45,167 nucleotides of DNA from Bacteroidota bacterium (GCA_018335575.1 JAGXRT010000094.1:1-45167); one strand, 5' to 3'; numbered from the stretch's first letter, positions 1 through 8,039 are shown. Numbers and translations: made by a program. The notes: generated by a model from the sequence alone, not told the origin.

Positions 1-450
<450 letters not shown>

Positions 451-454
451 TGAA

Positions 455-481
455 TTAAGCACTATTTAATTAACTGCTTAA
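455..481 (+). terminator. Weak hairpin after katG
   Basis: TTAAGCA (455-461) and TGCTTAA (475-481) can form a 7-bp stem over a 13-nt loop, starting 5 nt after the katG stop. There is no T-tract after it, so it is at best a weak or Rho-assisted terminator, or a 3' stabilising structure. Confidence 0.3.
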
Positions 482-530
482 CATCATTTAAAAAGAAATT
501 TAATTGATTGTATAGTTAATTAATATAATT

Positions 531-725
531 ATGAATATCAGGGAGTTTATTAGTAGGTTTATAGTAACATTTACTATAGCATTCATCGTACTTGTAGTAA
601 TAAGTATAAGTTGGAATTATTTTATAAAACAGTTGTATTGGACCATAGATTGGAAAACGTGTTTCAGTTTGTCGCTATTTCTGGCCATTATACTACCGTT
701 GAGTAGCCATTTTAACAAACGTTAA
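531..725 (+). CDS. Small two-helix membrane protein
   Basis: I do not recognise this 64-residue protein. A basic N-terminus (MNIREFISRF) is followed by two hydrophobic segments at about residues 10-32 and 42-58, then a short basic tail ending FNKR, so it is probably an inner-membrane protein with two helices. It sits 5 nt before the next small membrane protein, so the two are probably co-transcribed. No catalytic motif is visible. Confidence 0.6.
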   Translation: MNIREFISRFIVTFTIAFIVLVVISISWNYFIKQLYWTIDWKTCFSLSLFLAIILPLSSHFNKR

Positions 726-730
726 ATTAA

Positions 731-1015
731 ATGTCACACAAAAGAATAAATCAATTCAATACTGCACAAATACTTTTATTTCTAAGTATTTTTTGTAGTA
801 TTTATTGGATGTTAGGAGTTTTTACTACTGTTTATGATTTTACACTTACTAAGGTAATATTTGAACTTTTGTGGCTGCCTATGATATTAATGTTACTTAT
901 AATACCTTTTGTATCTATTGTTTACTTGATTAAAGATAAAAACAAAACATCCAGTTATACTATTTCGCTTTTAATTTCTTTAATAACGCTGGCTGTTTTA
1001 TTTTATATTAATTAA
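731..1015 (+). CDS. Small membrane protein, three predicted helices
   Basis: This 94-residue hypothetical protein has hydrophobic segments at about residues 12-35, 42-66 and 74-93 and a polar, basic stretch (KDKNKTSS) between the last two. It begins 5 nt after the stop of the 64-residue membrane protein, which suggests translational coupling and a shared transcript. No family or function is recognisable. Confidence 0.6.
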   Translation: MSHKRINQFNTAQILLFLSIFCSIYWMLGVFTTVYDFTLTKVIFELLWLPMILMLLIIPFVSIVYLIKDKNKTSSYTISLLISLITLAVLFYIN

Positions 1016-1092
1016 AGTTTGATATATAAATTGTATGTTTATAACTTTCTCGGGAATGACAATAATTGAATATTTAACAAAAATAATATTTT

Positions 1093-1482
1093 ATGAAAAT
1101 TAGCTATTCGAAAAAGTATTTGAGATTTAATTTATTCTTAGGCATCATGTGGTTAACTATGGCATGTATTTCATTTTTGTTGGATGAACCAATTCGATGG
1201 TCTCATTATTTCTGGTTCATAATTGCAGCCCTTTATCTGGGGTTTTATTGGTTTCAAAAAAAATATAAGTATCTATCCATCGAAAACGGAACAATTACTG
1301 AAAATGGACCAATGGGTAAAACCATCAGACTTAATGAAATTAATGAAAAGCGCTATTTCGCAGGAGATTATACCTTGAAAACCACTACATCCAAATTAAC
1401 TATTAATACCCAATTAATAGACCAGCAAGATTTATTTAAATTAAAATCTGTACTAGAAAAACTTCCCGTTGATCAAAATTGA
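1093..1482 (+). CDS. Membrane protein with PH-like cytosolic tail
   Basis: A 129-residue protein. Two hydrophobic helices at about residues 10-30 and 37-54 form a hairpin. They are followed by a soluble region of about 70 residues (KYLSIENGTITENGPMGKTI, then LTINTQLIDQ) whose short alternating strands resemble the bacterial PH-like domains found on small Bacteroidota membrane proteins. That fold assignment is an impression. The N-terminal MKISYSKKYLRF is strongly basic, consistent with a cytoplasmic N-terminus. Confidence 0.6.
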   Translation: MKISYSKKYLRFNLFLGIMWLTMACISFLLDEPIRWSHYFWFIIAALYLGFYWFQKKYKYLSIENGTITENGPMGKTIRLNEINEKRYFAGDYTLKTTTSKLTINTQLIDQQDLFKLKSVLEKLPVDQN

Positions 1483-1507
1483 TACATTAATTCTTAACGC
1501 TATTTCT

Positions 1508-2050
1508 ATGGACAAAGCACTTCAAACCATGATTGACAACATGCCCGAAAAAACAGGCAAATCATTGAACGAATGGAAAGTATTACTGCAAAAAATAGCA
1601 TTTGACAAGCACGGCGAAATCGTCAATTTTTTAAAAACTGAGCATCAGCTAACCCATGGTTACGCCAACACCATCGCGCTATTAGCTAAGCAGGACGACA
1701 CTAAAACCGTTGACTTAGTTGCTGAACAATACACGGGAAAAGAGAATTTAATACCTATTTACAACAAGTTACTTGATGTGGTTAATGGTTTTGGGGCGGA
1801 TGTTGTTGCTACTCCTAAAAAACAAAATGTGAGTGTAATTCGCAAGCGGCAATTTGCCTTGATTCAACCCAGCACAAAAACGCGTATCGATTTAGGATTA
1901 AAATTAAAAGACAGTCCGTTTACCAACCGACTGGAGAACTCAGGACCCTTTGGCACCATGTGTTCGCATCGGGTACGCATTGAATCGCTTACTGATATCG
2001 ATACAGAATTGATTGGCTGGCTACAAAAGGCCTATCAACAAAGTTGTTAA
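1508..2050 (+). CDS. DUF4287 / DUF5655 domain protein
   Basis: A 180-residue cytosolic protein. The N-terminal part (about 1-60: MDKALQTMIDNMPEKTGKSL ... FLKTEHQLTHGYANTIA) resembles DUF4287. The C-terminal part (about 90-178: FALIQPSTKTRIDLGLKLKD ... SHRVRIESLTDIDTELIGWL) resembles DUF5655. The combination is common in Bacteroidota and has no established biochemical function. I start it at the ATG at 1508. A longer reading from a TTG at 1469 would overlap the upstream gene and add 13 residues that do not belong to the domain. Confidence 0.8.
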   Translation: MDKALQTMIDNMPEKTGKSLNEWKVLLQKIAFDKHGEIVNFLKTEHQLTHGYANTIALLAKQDDTKTVDLVAEQYTGKENLIPIYNKLLDVVNGFGADVVATPKKQNVSVIRKRQFALIQPSTKTRIDLGLKLKDSPFTNRLENSGPFGTMCSHRVRIESLTDIDTELIGWLQKAYQQSC

Positions 2051-2107
2051 AAAAAGTATCCTTTTGACAGTTTAGCAGTCTACTTGGTGAACTTTAAAAT
2101 TTTTATT

Positions 2108-2218
2108 ATGAGTAATTGTATTTGTACTAACTGTAATTGCACCGAGTGTACTTGCGTTAATTGTGCCGAAAAAAATTGTACCTGTGAAACCTGTATTTGC
2201 AGTTGCGAATGTTGTTAA
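2108..2218 (+). CDS. Cys-rich metallothionein-like mini-protein
   Basis: A 36-codon reading frame from ATG 2108 to TAA 2216-2218. Fourteen of the 36 residues are Cys (positions 4, 6, 9, 11, 14, 16, 19, 24, 26, 29, 31, 33, 35, 36). Cys recurs every five residues (4, 9, 14, 19, 24, 29), giving a pentad repeat of the form CxCxx. It opens MSNCICTNCNC and closes with CICSCECC. There is only one basic residue, one Lys, and there are no aromatics. Runs of CxC are the hallmark of metallothioneins that wrap Cu(I), Zn(II) or Cd(II), so a metal-thiolate protein is my best reading. I know no named family with this exact repeat. It lies 43 nt upstream of a SigZ-like sigma factor. An alternative is a Cys-codon leader peptide controlling that gene. 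Confidence 0.7.
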   Translation: MSNCICTNCNCTECTCVNCAEKNCTCETCICSCECC

Positions 2219-2226
2219 CACATGAA

Positions 2227-2249
2227 AAGGTTGGCTTTAGGCCAACCTT
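2227..2249 (+). promoter_or_regulatory. Hairpin between the Cys-rich gene and sigma factor
   Basis: AAGGTTGGC (2227-2235) is perfectly complementary to GCCAACCTT (2241-2249) across a TTTAG loop. No T-tract follows, so it is not a normal intrinsic terminator. It ends 12 nt before the sigma-factor ATG, where it could hide the ribosome-binding region, mark a processing site, or protect the 3' end of the Cys-rich mRNA. Confidence 0.6.
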
Positions 2250-2261
2250 ACTGGAATAATC

Positions 2262-2786
2262 ATGGATACCAAAAAATTATTAAATACTTACCATCAACAA
2301 CTCTTTTTCTTTATACTCAAGAGAATTAAAGATCGGGATGCAGCAAACGATATTTTTCAAAATGCAGCTTTAAAAATTCATTCCAATATCCATCAGCTTA
2401 AAAGTGAATCGAAAGTTAAAGCATGGATATATCAAATTGTTCGCAATGAAATTAGCAATTATTACAAGGAGTTGTCAAAATTACTCACCTTAAATCCTGA
2501 ACCGGAGACCTCAAATTTAGAAGAAAAAAATCCGTTTTGCTGTTTTGACCGTTTTATAAATGAATTAGCAGAGCCGTATAAATCAGCCATCGATTTGGTG
2601 TATTTAAAAGACACCAAACAACAAGTAGCAGCCGATTTGTTGGAAATAAGTTTGGCTAATTTAAAAGCACGCGTGCGACGGGGTAAAGCCATTTTAAAAG
2701 TACAATTTAATAACTGCTGTAAACTTAATCTCAATAAAAATGGATTGCTGGTTGGAGAAACCGACTGCTCCTATTGCGAATGTTAA
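2262..2786 (+). CDS. sigZ: ECF sigma factor, SigZ-like, Cys-rich C-terminus
   Basis: A 174-residue RNA polymerase sigma factor. Region 2 (about 1-70) shows FILKRIKDRDAANDIFQNAALKIH and KVKAWIYQIVRNEISNYYK. Region 4 (about 100-145) shows EPYKSAIDLVYLKDTKQQVA, then LEISLANLKARVRRGKAIL, a helix-turn-helix for the -35 element. After region 4 comes a tail with two vicinal Cys (NNCCKLNL) and a closing DCSYCEC, matching the Cys-tailed SigZ type as I remember it. A further CC pair lies in the linker (NPFCCFDRF). No anti-sigma factor is adjacent, so the tail may sense metal or thiol state directly; that is inference. It follows the Cys-rich mini-gene, probably on one transcript. Confidence 0.85.
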   Translation: MDTKKLLNTYHQQLFFFILKRIKDRDAANDIFQNAALKIHSNIHQLKSESKVKAWIYQIVRNEISNYYKELSKLLTLNPEPETSNLEEKNPFCCFDRFINELAEPYKSAIDLVYLKDTKQQVAADLLEISLANLKARVRRGKAILKVQFNNCCKLNLNKNGLLVGETDCSYCEC

Positions 2787-2800
2787 ACCTTTGAATATTC

Positions 2801-3112
2801 ATGAACAACTCATCTATTTCTGTAGTTAAAATTATTTTAACCGGAGGATTTATTGGACTCATTATTGTATCCGTTTTTGTTTTTTCAGTTAAAAATCCAC
2901 CCGAAGCCTGGGGACCTAATTGGCGTTTAAAACCACTGATATTAACACCTGCAATATCGGCTGTTGGAGCTTTATCTTTCTATTTAAAAGATTTGATACT
3001 ACCCTCCCAAAAATTTTATAAAGGACTTATTGCTATAGCAAGTGTATTAATTTTTCTTTTTGTTCTGTGGATAGGAATAGTTTTGGGATTAAACGAAACC
3101 CTATGGGATTAA
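2801..3112 (+). CDS. Conserved small membrane protein (KefB-labelled type)
   Basis: A 103-residue protein with three hydrophobic segments (about residues 9-30, 44-62 and 74-95). Typical marks are PEAWGPNWRLKPLILTPAISA in the middle and the ending WIGIVLGLNETLWD. The closing GxVLGLxxTxWD pattern is familiar from small Bacteroidota proteins that databases often label potassium transporter KefB. At this length it cannot be a KefB transporter, so function is unknown. It starts 14 nt after the sigma factor and may share its transcript. Confidence 0.65.
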   Translation: MNNSSISVVKIILTGGFIGLIIVSVFVFSVKNPPEAWGPNWRLKPLILTPAISAVGALSFYLKDLILPSQKFYKGLIAIASVLIFLFVLWIGIVLGLNETLWD

Positions 3113-3218
3113 TAAAATTTTGTTAATTTTAATACGATTATTAGTTTTAAATCGTTAGATAAGGTACATTTTCAGTATCAATTAAACTTAATAAAAACAA
3201 CTTAATACTATTATCTAT

Positions 3219-3503
3219 ATGCTTAACAACAGATACCTACTTATTGCCGGAATTGTAATTGCATTACTATTAATTCCCTTTATTGCTATGCAATTTACCT
3301 CAGAAGTTAACTGGTCTTTATTCGATTTTGCGGTTGCAGCCATCTTATTATTTGGAACAGGTTTTTTAATTGATATGGTCATCCGCAAAGCCAAAAATGT
3401 TCAGAACCGCTATTTATTAATCGTAATAATTTTATTGCTATTGTTTATGGTATGGGCAGAGTTGTCAGTTGGCGTATTTGGAACTCCGTTTGCAGGAAGC
3501 TAA
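3219..3503 (+). CDS. Small three-helix membrane protein
   Basis: A 94-residue protein. Hydrophobic segments at about residues 6-25, 33-54 and 64-87 are separated by a charged loop (DMVIRKAKNVQNR), followed by a short Gly-rich end (GVFGTPFAGS). This pattern is common among uncharacterised Bacteroidota membrane proteins. No function can be assigned. It lies 106 nt after the preceding small membrane protein, and I see nothing recognisable in that gap. Confidence 0.6.
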   Translation: MLNNRYLLIAGIVIALLLIPFIAMQFTSEVNWSLFDFAVAAILLFGTGFLIDMVIRKAKNVQNRYLLIVIILLLLFMVWAELSVGVFGTPFAGS

Positions 3504-3521
3504 CTCAAATTTCATTAAACG

Positions 3522-4316
3522 GTGGATTACATCAACATTAATCGTGAATTATGGAATCAGCGAACTGAAATTCATTTCAATTCTGATTTTTACAATGTAA
3601 CCGAATTTTTAAATGGAAAAAGTTCATTAAACCCTGTAGAAATTGAATTATTAGGCGATGTAACCAACAAATCAATACTGCACTTACAATGTCATTTTGG
3701 GTTAGACTCCATTTCACTTTCAAAAATTGGCGCGCATGTAACAGGGGTCGATTTTTCAAACAAAGCCATAGTAAAAGCTAAATCTTTAGCAAAAACATTG
3801 GGTACTAATACACAATTTGTAGAGAGTGATATTTATAACTTACCCAACATACTTAACCAACAATTTGATATTGTTTTCACCTCCTATGGAACGGTTGGTT
3901 GGTTGCCCAATATGTCTAAATGGGCCAACGTAATTCATCATTTTTTAAAACCGGGCGGTACGTTTATCATGGTTGAATTTCACCCGGTTGTTTGGATGTT
4001 TAATAACGATTTTAAGTATATCGAATTTAATTATATGGATTTCAACCCCATAATAGAAGAAGAGGAAGGAACATATGCCGATAAAAAAGCACCTTTAAAA
4101 ACTAAATCTGTAAGCTGGAATCACGGACTGGCAACGGTTATTGATGCTTTAATAAAATCAGGACTTACCATTACACAATTTAATGAGTACAATTACTCGC
4201 CTTACAATTGCTTCGAAAATACACTTGAAGTAGAAAAAGGTAAATTTCAAATTAAAGGATTGGAAAATAAAATACCGATGCTTTATGCTTTAAAAGCTGT
4301 TAAAAAAACCCAATGA
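3522..4316 (+). CDS. Class I SAM-dependent methyltransferase
   Basis: A 264-residue methyltransferase. The N-terminal NRELWNQRTEIHFNSDFYNV is typical of a family of small-molecule methyltransferases. The SAM-binding core follows: ILHLQCHFGLDSISLSKIGA (motif I, with LHLQCHFGLD as the glycine loop), VTGVDFS (acidic residue after strand 2), and FDIVFTSYGTVGWLPNM with LKPGGTFIMVEFHP (motifs IV-V). The substrate is unknown. It starts at a GTG (3522), because no upstream ATG fits and the N-terminal motif begins there. It overlaps the next gene by 4 nt (ATGA), implying coupled translation. Confidence 0.88.
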   Translation: MDYININRELWNQRTEIHFNSDFYNVTEFLNGKSSLNPVEIELLGDVTNKSILHLQCHFGLDSISLSKIGAHVTGVDFSNKAIVKAKSLAKTLGTNTQFVESDIYNLPNILNQQFDIVFTSYGTVGWLPNMSKWANVIHHFLKPGGTFIMVEFHPVVWMFNNDFKYIEFNYMDFNPIIEEEEGTYADKKAPLKTKSVSWNHGLATVIDALIKSGLTITQFNEYNYSPYNCFENTLEVEKGKFQIKGLENKIPMLYALKAVKKTQ

Positions 4317-4873
4317 ATTATAAAACCAATACTTTTGTTGCTTTTTTACGAGGAATTAATGTAGGTGGACATCACAAAGTACCAATGCAAGCGTTGAAAA
4401 AAGTATTCAGCAGCTTGTATTGTTCAAAGATTGATACAGTTTTAAATTCTGGGAACATCATTTTTAATTCTGATGAACCCCATTTAACAGTATTACAAAA
4501 CAATATAGAAATACAATTAAAGAATCAATTTGGGTTTGCTATACCTACTATTTTAATTCCGGCCAATGAAATTTTACAGTTAAATAATAGTAATCCGTTT
4601 AAGGAAATTAATATAACTAATAATACTCGGCTATATATTTCTTTTTTCTCCAATTCGTTAGATGCCTCTATTAAATTACCTTGGGTTTCTGCCGATAACT
4701 CTTTTAACATAATAGCTTATCAGAAGAATTATATGTTAAGTGTTCTTGATTTGTCAACGAATAAAACACCAAAAGCTATGCACCTCATTGAAAGTATTGC
4801 TGGGAAACATGTAACTACCCGCAACTGGAATACAATTGTTAAAATTGCAAGCAAACTACGCGATAAAAGTTAA
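4313..4873 (+). CDS. DUF1697 family protein
   Basis: A 186-residue protein with the N-terminal signature of DUF1697: FVAFLRGINVGGHHKVPMQA, then VLNSGNIIFNSDE and the later TTRNWNTIVKI. The family has an alpha/beta fold and unknown function. Some members have been linked to DNA-related processes, but nothing here adds to that. It overlaps the preceding methyltransferase by 4 nt, so the two are likely co-translated. Confidence 0.88.
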   Translation: MNYKTNTFVAFLRGINVGGHHKVPMQALKKVFSSLYCSKIDTVLNSGNIIFNSDEPHLTVLQNNIEIQLKNQFGFAIPTILIPANEILQLNNSNPFKEINITNNTRLYISFFSNSLDASIKLPWVSADNSFNIIAYQKNYMLSVLDLSTNKTPKAMHLIESIAGKHVTTRNWNTIVKIASKLRDKS

Positions 4874-4911
4874 TTTAAAGTAATTATATTTGCTAACAAA
4901 TTAAGCAACTC

Positions 4912-5151
4912 ATGATTCAGCTATTGTTTTTTGGTATTACACAAGATATTGTTAAACAACACAAGATCGATTTAAAAATTGAAAAATCAATTTTGGTTAG
5001 TGAATTAAAATCGATGTTGTTTAAACAATATCCTGCCTTAAAAAAATTTTCAACTTTTGCAGTGGCAGTAAATGAAAAATATGCTACAGAAGATACACTT
5101 ATTAATGATAATGATGTAGTTGCAATAATTCCACCTGTTAGTGGTGGTTAA
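4912..5151 (+). CDS. moaD: Molybdopterin synthase small subunit MoaD
   Basis: A 79-residue ubiquitin-like sulfur carrier. The family marks are the beta-grasp fold (MIQLLFFGITQDIVKQHKID), the NEKYATEDTLINDND stretch and the invariant C-terminus IIPPVSGG. The terminal Gly is adenylated and turned into a thiocarboxylate that donates sulfur to cyclic pyranopterin. It forms a heterotetramer with MoaE, encoded directly downstream. No moaA, moaC, moeA or moeB is in the window, so the pair is separated from the rest of the molybdenum cofactor pathway. Confidence 0.93.
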   Translation: MIQLLFFGITQDIVKQHKIDLKIEKSILVSELKSMLFKQYPALKKFSTFAVAVNEKYATEDTLINDNDVVAIIPPVSGG

Positions 5152-5161
5152 TAAATTAGGC

Positions 5162-5587
5162 ATGAATACATCCATTGATATAAAACTTACTTCGGATAAA
5201 CTAAACTTGCAAGAATGTTATGATTTTGTTCAAGATCCTGCTTGCGGCGGAATTGCTATTTTTGTTGGAACTGTTAGAAATCACACACATCAAAAAGAAG
5301 TGTTGAAATTAGATTTTTCTACCTATAAACCCATGGCTGTTAAAGAAATGCAACTAATTGCAGAACGCGCCTTACAGCATTTTCCTATTAAAAAGATAGC
5401 TATACACCACGCCGAAGGAATGTTGGAAATAGGTGATGTACCTGTAATTATAGCGGTTTCATCAGCACATAGAAAGTCAGCTTTTGAAGCCTGTCAGTTT
5501 GCCATTGATACCTTAAAAGAAACCGTTCCTATTTGGAAAAAAGAGTTTTTTGAAGATGGTGAAGTGTGGGTAAACCCTCACCCCTAA
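5162..5587 (+). CDS. moaE: Molybdopterin synthase catalytic subunit MoaE
   Basis: The 141-residue large subunit of molybdopterin synthase. It inserts two sulfurs, carried by MoaD, into cyclic pyranopterin monophosphate. Typical motifs are GGIAIFVGTVRNH, LDFSTYKPMAVKEM, IHHAEGMLEIGDVPVIIAVSSAHRKSAFEACQ (shown here broken: IHHAEGMLEIGDV and SSAHRKSAFEACQ) and the closing PIWKKEFFEDGEVWVNPHP. I use the ATG at 5162, 10 nt after the moaD stop. A GTG at 5141 would extend it by 7 residues into moaD. The gene ends one base before the stop of the convergent methyltransferase gene. Confidence 0.93.
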   Translation: MNTSIDIKLTSDKLNLQECYDFVQDPACGGIAIFVGTVRNHTHQKEVLKLDFSTYKPMAVKEMQLIAERALQHFPIKKIAIHHAEGMLEIGDVPVIIAVSSAHRKSAFEACQFAIDTLKETVPIWKKEFFEDGEVWVNPHP

Positions 5588-5588
5588 C

Positions 5589-6314
5589 CTACCAGGCAAC
5601 AAAAACTAAAGCAGGACTACTTTCTGGGTTAAAATCTTCATTAGTAAAATTCCCATAAAAGTGTGTGTTTTTAAAACCACTAGTCGTTAACAATGTAGCG
5701 ATATTGTGTTGTAACACAGGCAAAAGTTTAACGGTGTTTTTTAAAATTTCACCTCCCTCTTTCACTGTTAGTTTGGTATTAAAATCAATTTTTTCCGAGC
5801 TTTCATTAAACTTATAATAACGTTCAAAAATTATTTCTTCATTTTCTATTAATGGCAACGATGTAATGTTCTTAGTTAATATACGATCATAGTTTACAAG
5901 TTGCACTAATAGTTTTCCATCAGGTTTTAATACCGTTTTTGCTTGCATGAAAAATTGATGTACCTCATTCATCGAATTTAAGTGTACTAAAGTGTTTCCA
6001 AAACAAACCAATCCGTCTACTGAATTAGGTTTAAAAATCTTAATCAAATCCAACATACTTCCTTGTACAAACTCAACACCATCACGCATCCCTACTTTTC
6101 TCTTTGCAGCAGCAATCATTGAGGTATCTACATCTACACCTCTTACTTGATTGTAATAATTAGCCAATTCCAAAGACAGTGTTCCTATACCGCATCCCAT
6201 ATCTACAATTAATGCGTTTTTATCGCTGATAGTTTCTGTGATGTAATTTACTTGCGCCTGATTTATTTTAAAAATATGATGATAATACGGTGCTATTTGC
6301 CGATAAAAACTCAT
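5589..6314 (-). CDS. Class I SAM-dependent methyltransferase
   Basis: A 241-residue methyltransferase. The N-terminus SFYRQIAPYYHHIFKIN is the usual Y-Y start of the UbiE/TylM-like group. Motif I is IVDMGCGIGTLSLELA, with VRGVDVDTSMIAAAKRK after strand 2 and VDGLVCFGNTLVHL and LKPDGKLLVQLVNYD as the later motifs. The substrate is unknown. Translation starts at ATG 6314; a TTG two codons upstream is less likely. It faces moaE tail to tail with a single base between the stops. Confidence 0.86.
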   Translation of the reverse strand: MSFYRQIAPYYHHIFKINQAQVNYITETISDKNALIVDMGCGIGTLSLELANYYNQVRGVDVDTSMIAAAKRKVGMRDGVEFVQGSMLDLIKIFKPNSVDGLVCFGNTLVHLNSMNEVHQFFMQAKTVLKPDGKLLVQLVNYDRILTKNITSLPLIENEEIIFERYYKFNESSEKIDFNTKLTVKEGGEILKNTVKLLPVLQHNIATLLTTSGFKNTHFYGNFTNEDFNPESSPALVFVAW

Positions 6315-6377
6315 GTTCAAACTATTTTATTTTTTTGATTGCTGTATTAAATGTGTAAATTTACGTAAAACAAGCCA

Positions 6378-6611
6378 GTGGAAAACAATTCTTCATACCA
6401 TCCCATGCAAGTGGTCTTAGTTTCAAGTTTTATACATGAAATTCAACTGGCACAACTTAAATTGGAAAACAATGGCATTCAAAGTTTAATTGTAGATGAA
6501 CACTTAAATTCGATAATAGGAACCTCCTTTGTTGAAGGCTATAAATTAAAGGTTTTTGAACAAGATTACGAACGGGCAAAATCAATTATTCACTTAAATA
6601 AAACTGACTAA
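6378..6611 (+). CDS. DUF2007 domain protein
   Basis: A 77-residue protein that matches DUF2007, small proteins sometimes called putative signal-transducing proteins. It has an opening beta strand (VVLVSSFIHE), a helix (QLAQLKLENNGIQSLIVD) and the closing YKLKVFEQDYERAKSII. The fold is ferredoxin-like and the partner is unknown. The start is uncertain: GTG 6378, or ATG 6405 nine codons later, which would still keep the domain intact. Confidence 0.75.
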   Translation: MENNSSYHPMQVVLVSSFIHEIQLAQLKLENNGIQSLIVDEHLNSIIGTSFVEGYKLKVFEQDYERAKSIIHLNKTD

Positions 6612-6674
6612 ACCCTGAGCTCATCTCATTACTAATTTGTATTTTCGTTCCTACAACTTTTACCAAAAAATAAA

Positions 6675-8039
6675 ATGAAAACCATTTTAATTATAGGAGC
6701 AGGAAAATCATCTGCTTCACTTATCACTTACTTACTAGATAAATCAACCCAAGATAATTTACACCTTATTGTAGGCGATTTATCTTTAGAAGAAGCCCAA
6801 GCAAAATTAAACAACCATCCAAACGGCACAGCTATTTACTTGGATATCTTTAATAAAGAAACTCGTCAAAAAGCTATTCAACAAGCAGATTTGGTAATCT
6901 CGATGTTACCTGCCAGTATGCATATGGATGTAGCCAATGATTGTTTGCAATTCAAAAAACATATGGTGACGGCTTCTTATATCTCACCAGCCATGCAAGC
7001 CTTAAATAAGGATGTTACCAAAAAAGGGCTGGTATTTATGAATGAAATAGGTTTAGACCCCGGTATAGACCATATGAGCGCCATGCAGGTAATAGACCGT
7101 ATTCGTGAAAAAGGCGGTAAAATGCTCTTATTCGAATCATTTACAGGCGGTTTAATTGCACCTGAAAGCGATACCAATTCATGGAATTATAAATTTACCT
7201 GGAATCCCAGAAATGTGGTATTAGCCGGACAAGGTGGAGCGGCTAAGTTTATACAGGAAGGCCAATATAAATACATTCCCTACCATAAATTATTCAGACG
7301 TACAGAAATTCTGCATGTAGAAGATTTTGGGAAATTTGAAGGATTAGCCAACCGCGATTCTTTAAACTACAGAACTGTTTATGGCTTAGATGATATATTA
7401 ACACTTTATAGAGGAACCATCAGAAAAGTTGGATTTTCCAGAGCATGGAATGTTTTTGTGCAATTGGGAATGACTGATGATTCATATGTAATGGAAGGCT
7501 CAGAACACATGAGTTACCGTGATTTTACCAATGCTTTTTTAGCTTACCACCCAACAGATTCTGTTGAAATAAAACTGCGTTCTTACCTTAAAATTGAACA
7601 AGATGACACCATGTGGGAAAAATTAGTAGAACTCGATTTATTTAATGCTGAAATGAAAGTCGGACTTAAAAATGCTACTCCAGCTCAAATTCTCGAAAAA
7701 ATATTAAAAGACAGCTGGACCTTACAATCTGATGATAAAGACATGATTGTAATGTTACACAAATTTGGCTACGAAATCAACGGTAAAAAAGAGCAAATAG
7801 AATCGAGTATGGGTATTATTGGTGATGACCAAACTTATACGGCTATGGCTAAAACTGTTGGCTTGCCAGTAGCCATTGCTACACTTAAAATATTAAAAGG
7901 AGAAATCAAAAAACCGGGAGTGCAACTGCCCATAACTAAAGACGTTTATGAGCCAATACTCAAAGAATTAGAATCTTATGGTATTGTTTTTAAAGAAAAA
8001 AAAGTGCCCTATTTAGGTTATAATCCAGAACGCAACTAA
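6675..8039 (+). CDS. Saccharopine dehydrogenase family protein
   Basis: A 454-residue cytosolic enzyme. The N-terminal Rossmann fold (about 1-125) shows ILIIGAGKSSASLITYLLD, then DLVISMLPASMH. The C-terminal domain begins at about 130 with GLVFMNEIGLDPGIDHMSAM, the saccharopine reductase-like signature, and SFTGGLIAPESDTNSWNYKFTW (given in part: GGLIAPESDTNSWNYKF). Family members oxidise or reduce saccharopine between lysine and alpha-aminoadipate semialdehyde with NAD(P). The length is that of saccharopine reductase (Lys9-like). Lysine degradation is the likely role in Bacteroidota, but no pathway neighbour confirms it. Confidence 0.88.
   Translation: MKTILIIGAGKSSASLITYLLDKSTQDNLHLIVGDLSLEEAQAKLNNHPNGTAIYLDIFNKETRQKAIQQADLVISMLPASMHMDVANDCLQFKKHMVTASYISPAMQALNKDVTKKGLVFMNEIGLDPGIDHMSAMQVIDRIREKGGKMLLFESFTGGLIAPESDTNSWNYKFTWNPRNVVLAGQGGAAKFIQEGQYKYIPYHKLFRRTEILHVEDFGKFEGLANRDSLNYRTVYGLDDILTLYRGTIRKVGFSRAWNVFVQLGMTDDSYVMEGSEHMSYRDFTNAFLAYHPTDSVEIKLRSYLKIEQDDTMWEKLVELDLFNAEMKVGLKNATPAQILEKILKDSWTLQSDDKDMIVMLHKFGYEINGKKEQIESSMGIIGDDQTYTAMAKTVGLPVAIATLKILKGEIKKPGVQLPITKDVYEPILKELESYGIVFKEKKVPYLGYNPERN

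Noticed and set aside
2462-2734. 90-codon reading frame opposite the sigma factor
   Set aside because: It lies wholly inside a clear ECF sigma gene on the other strand and shows no family motif.
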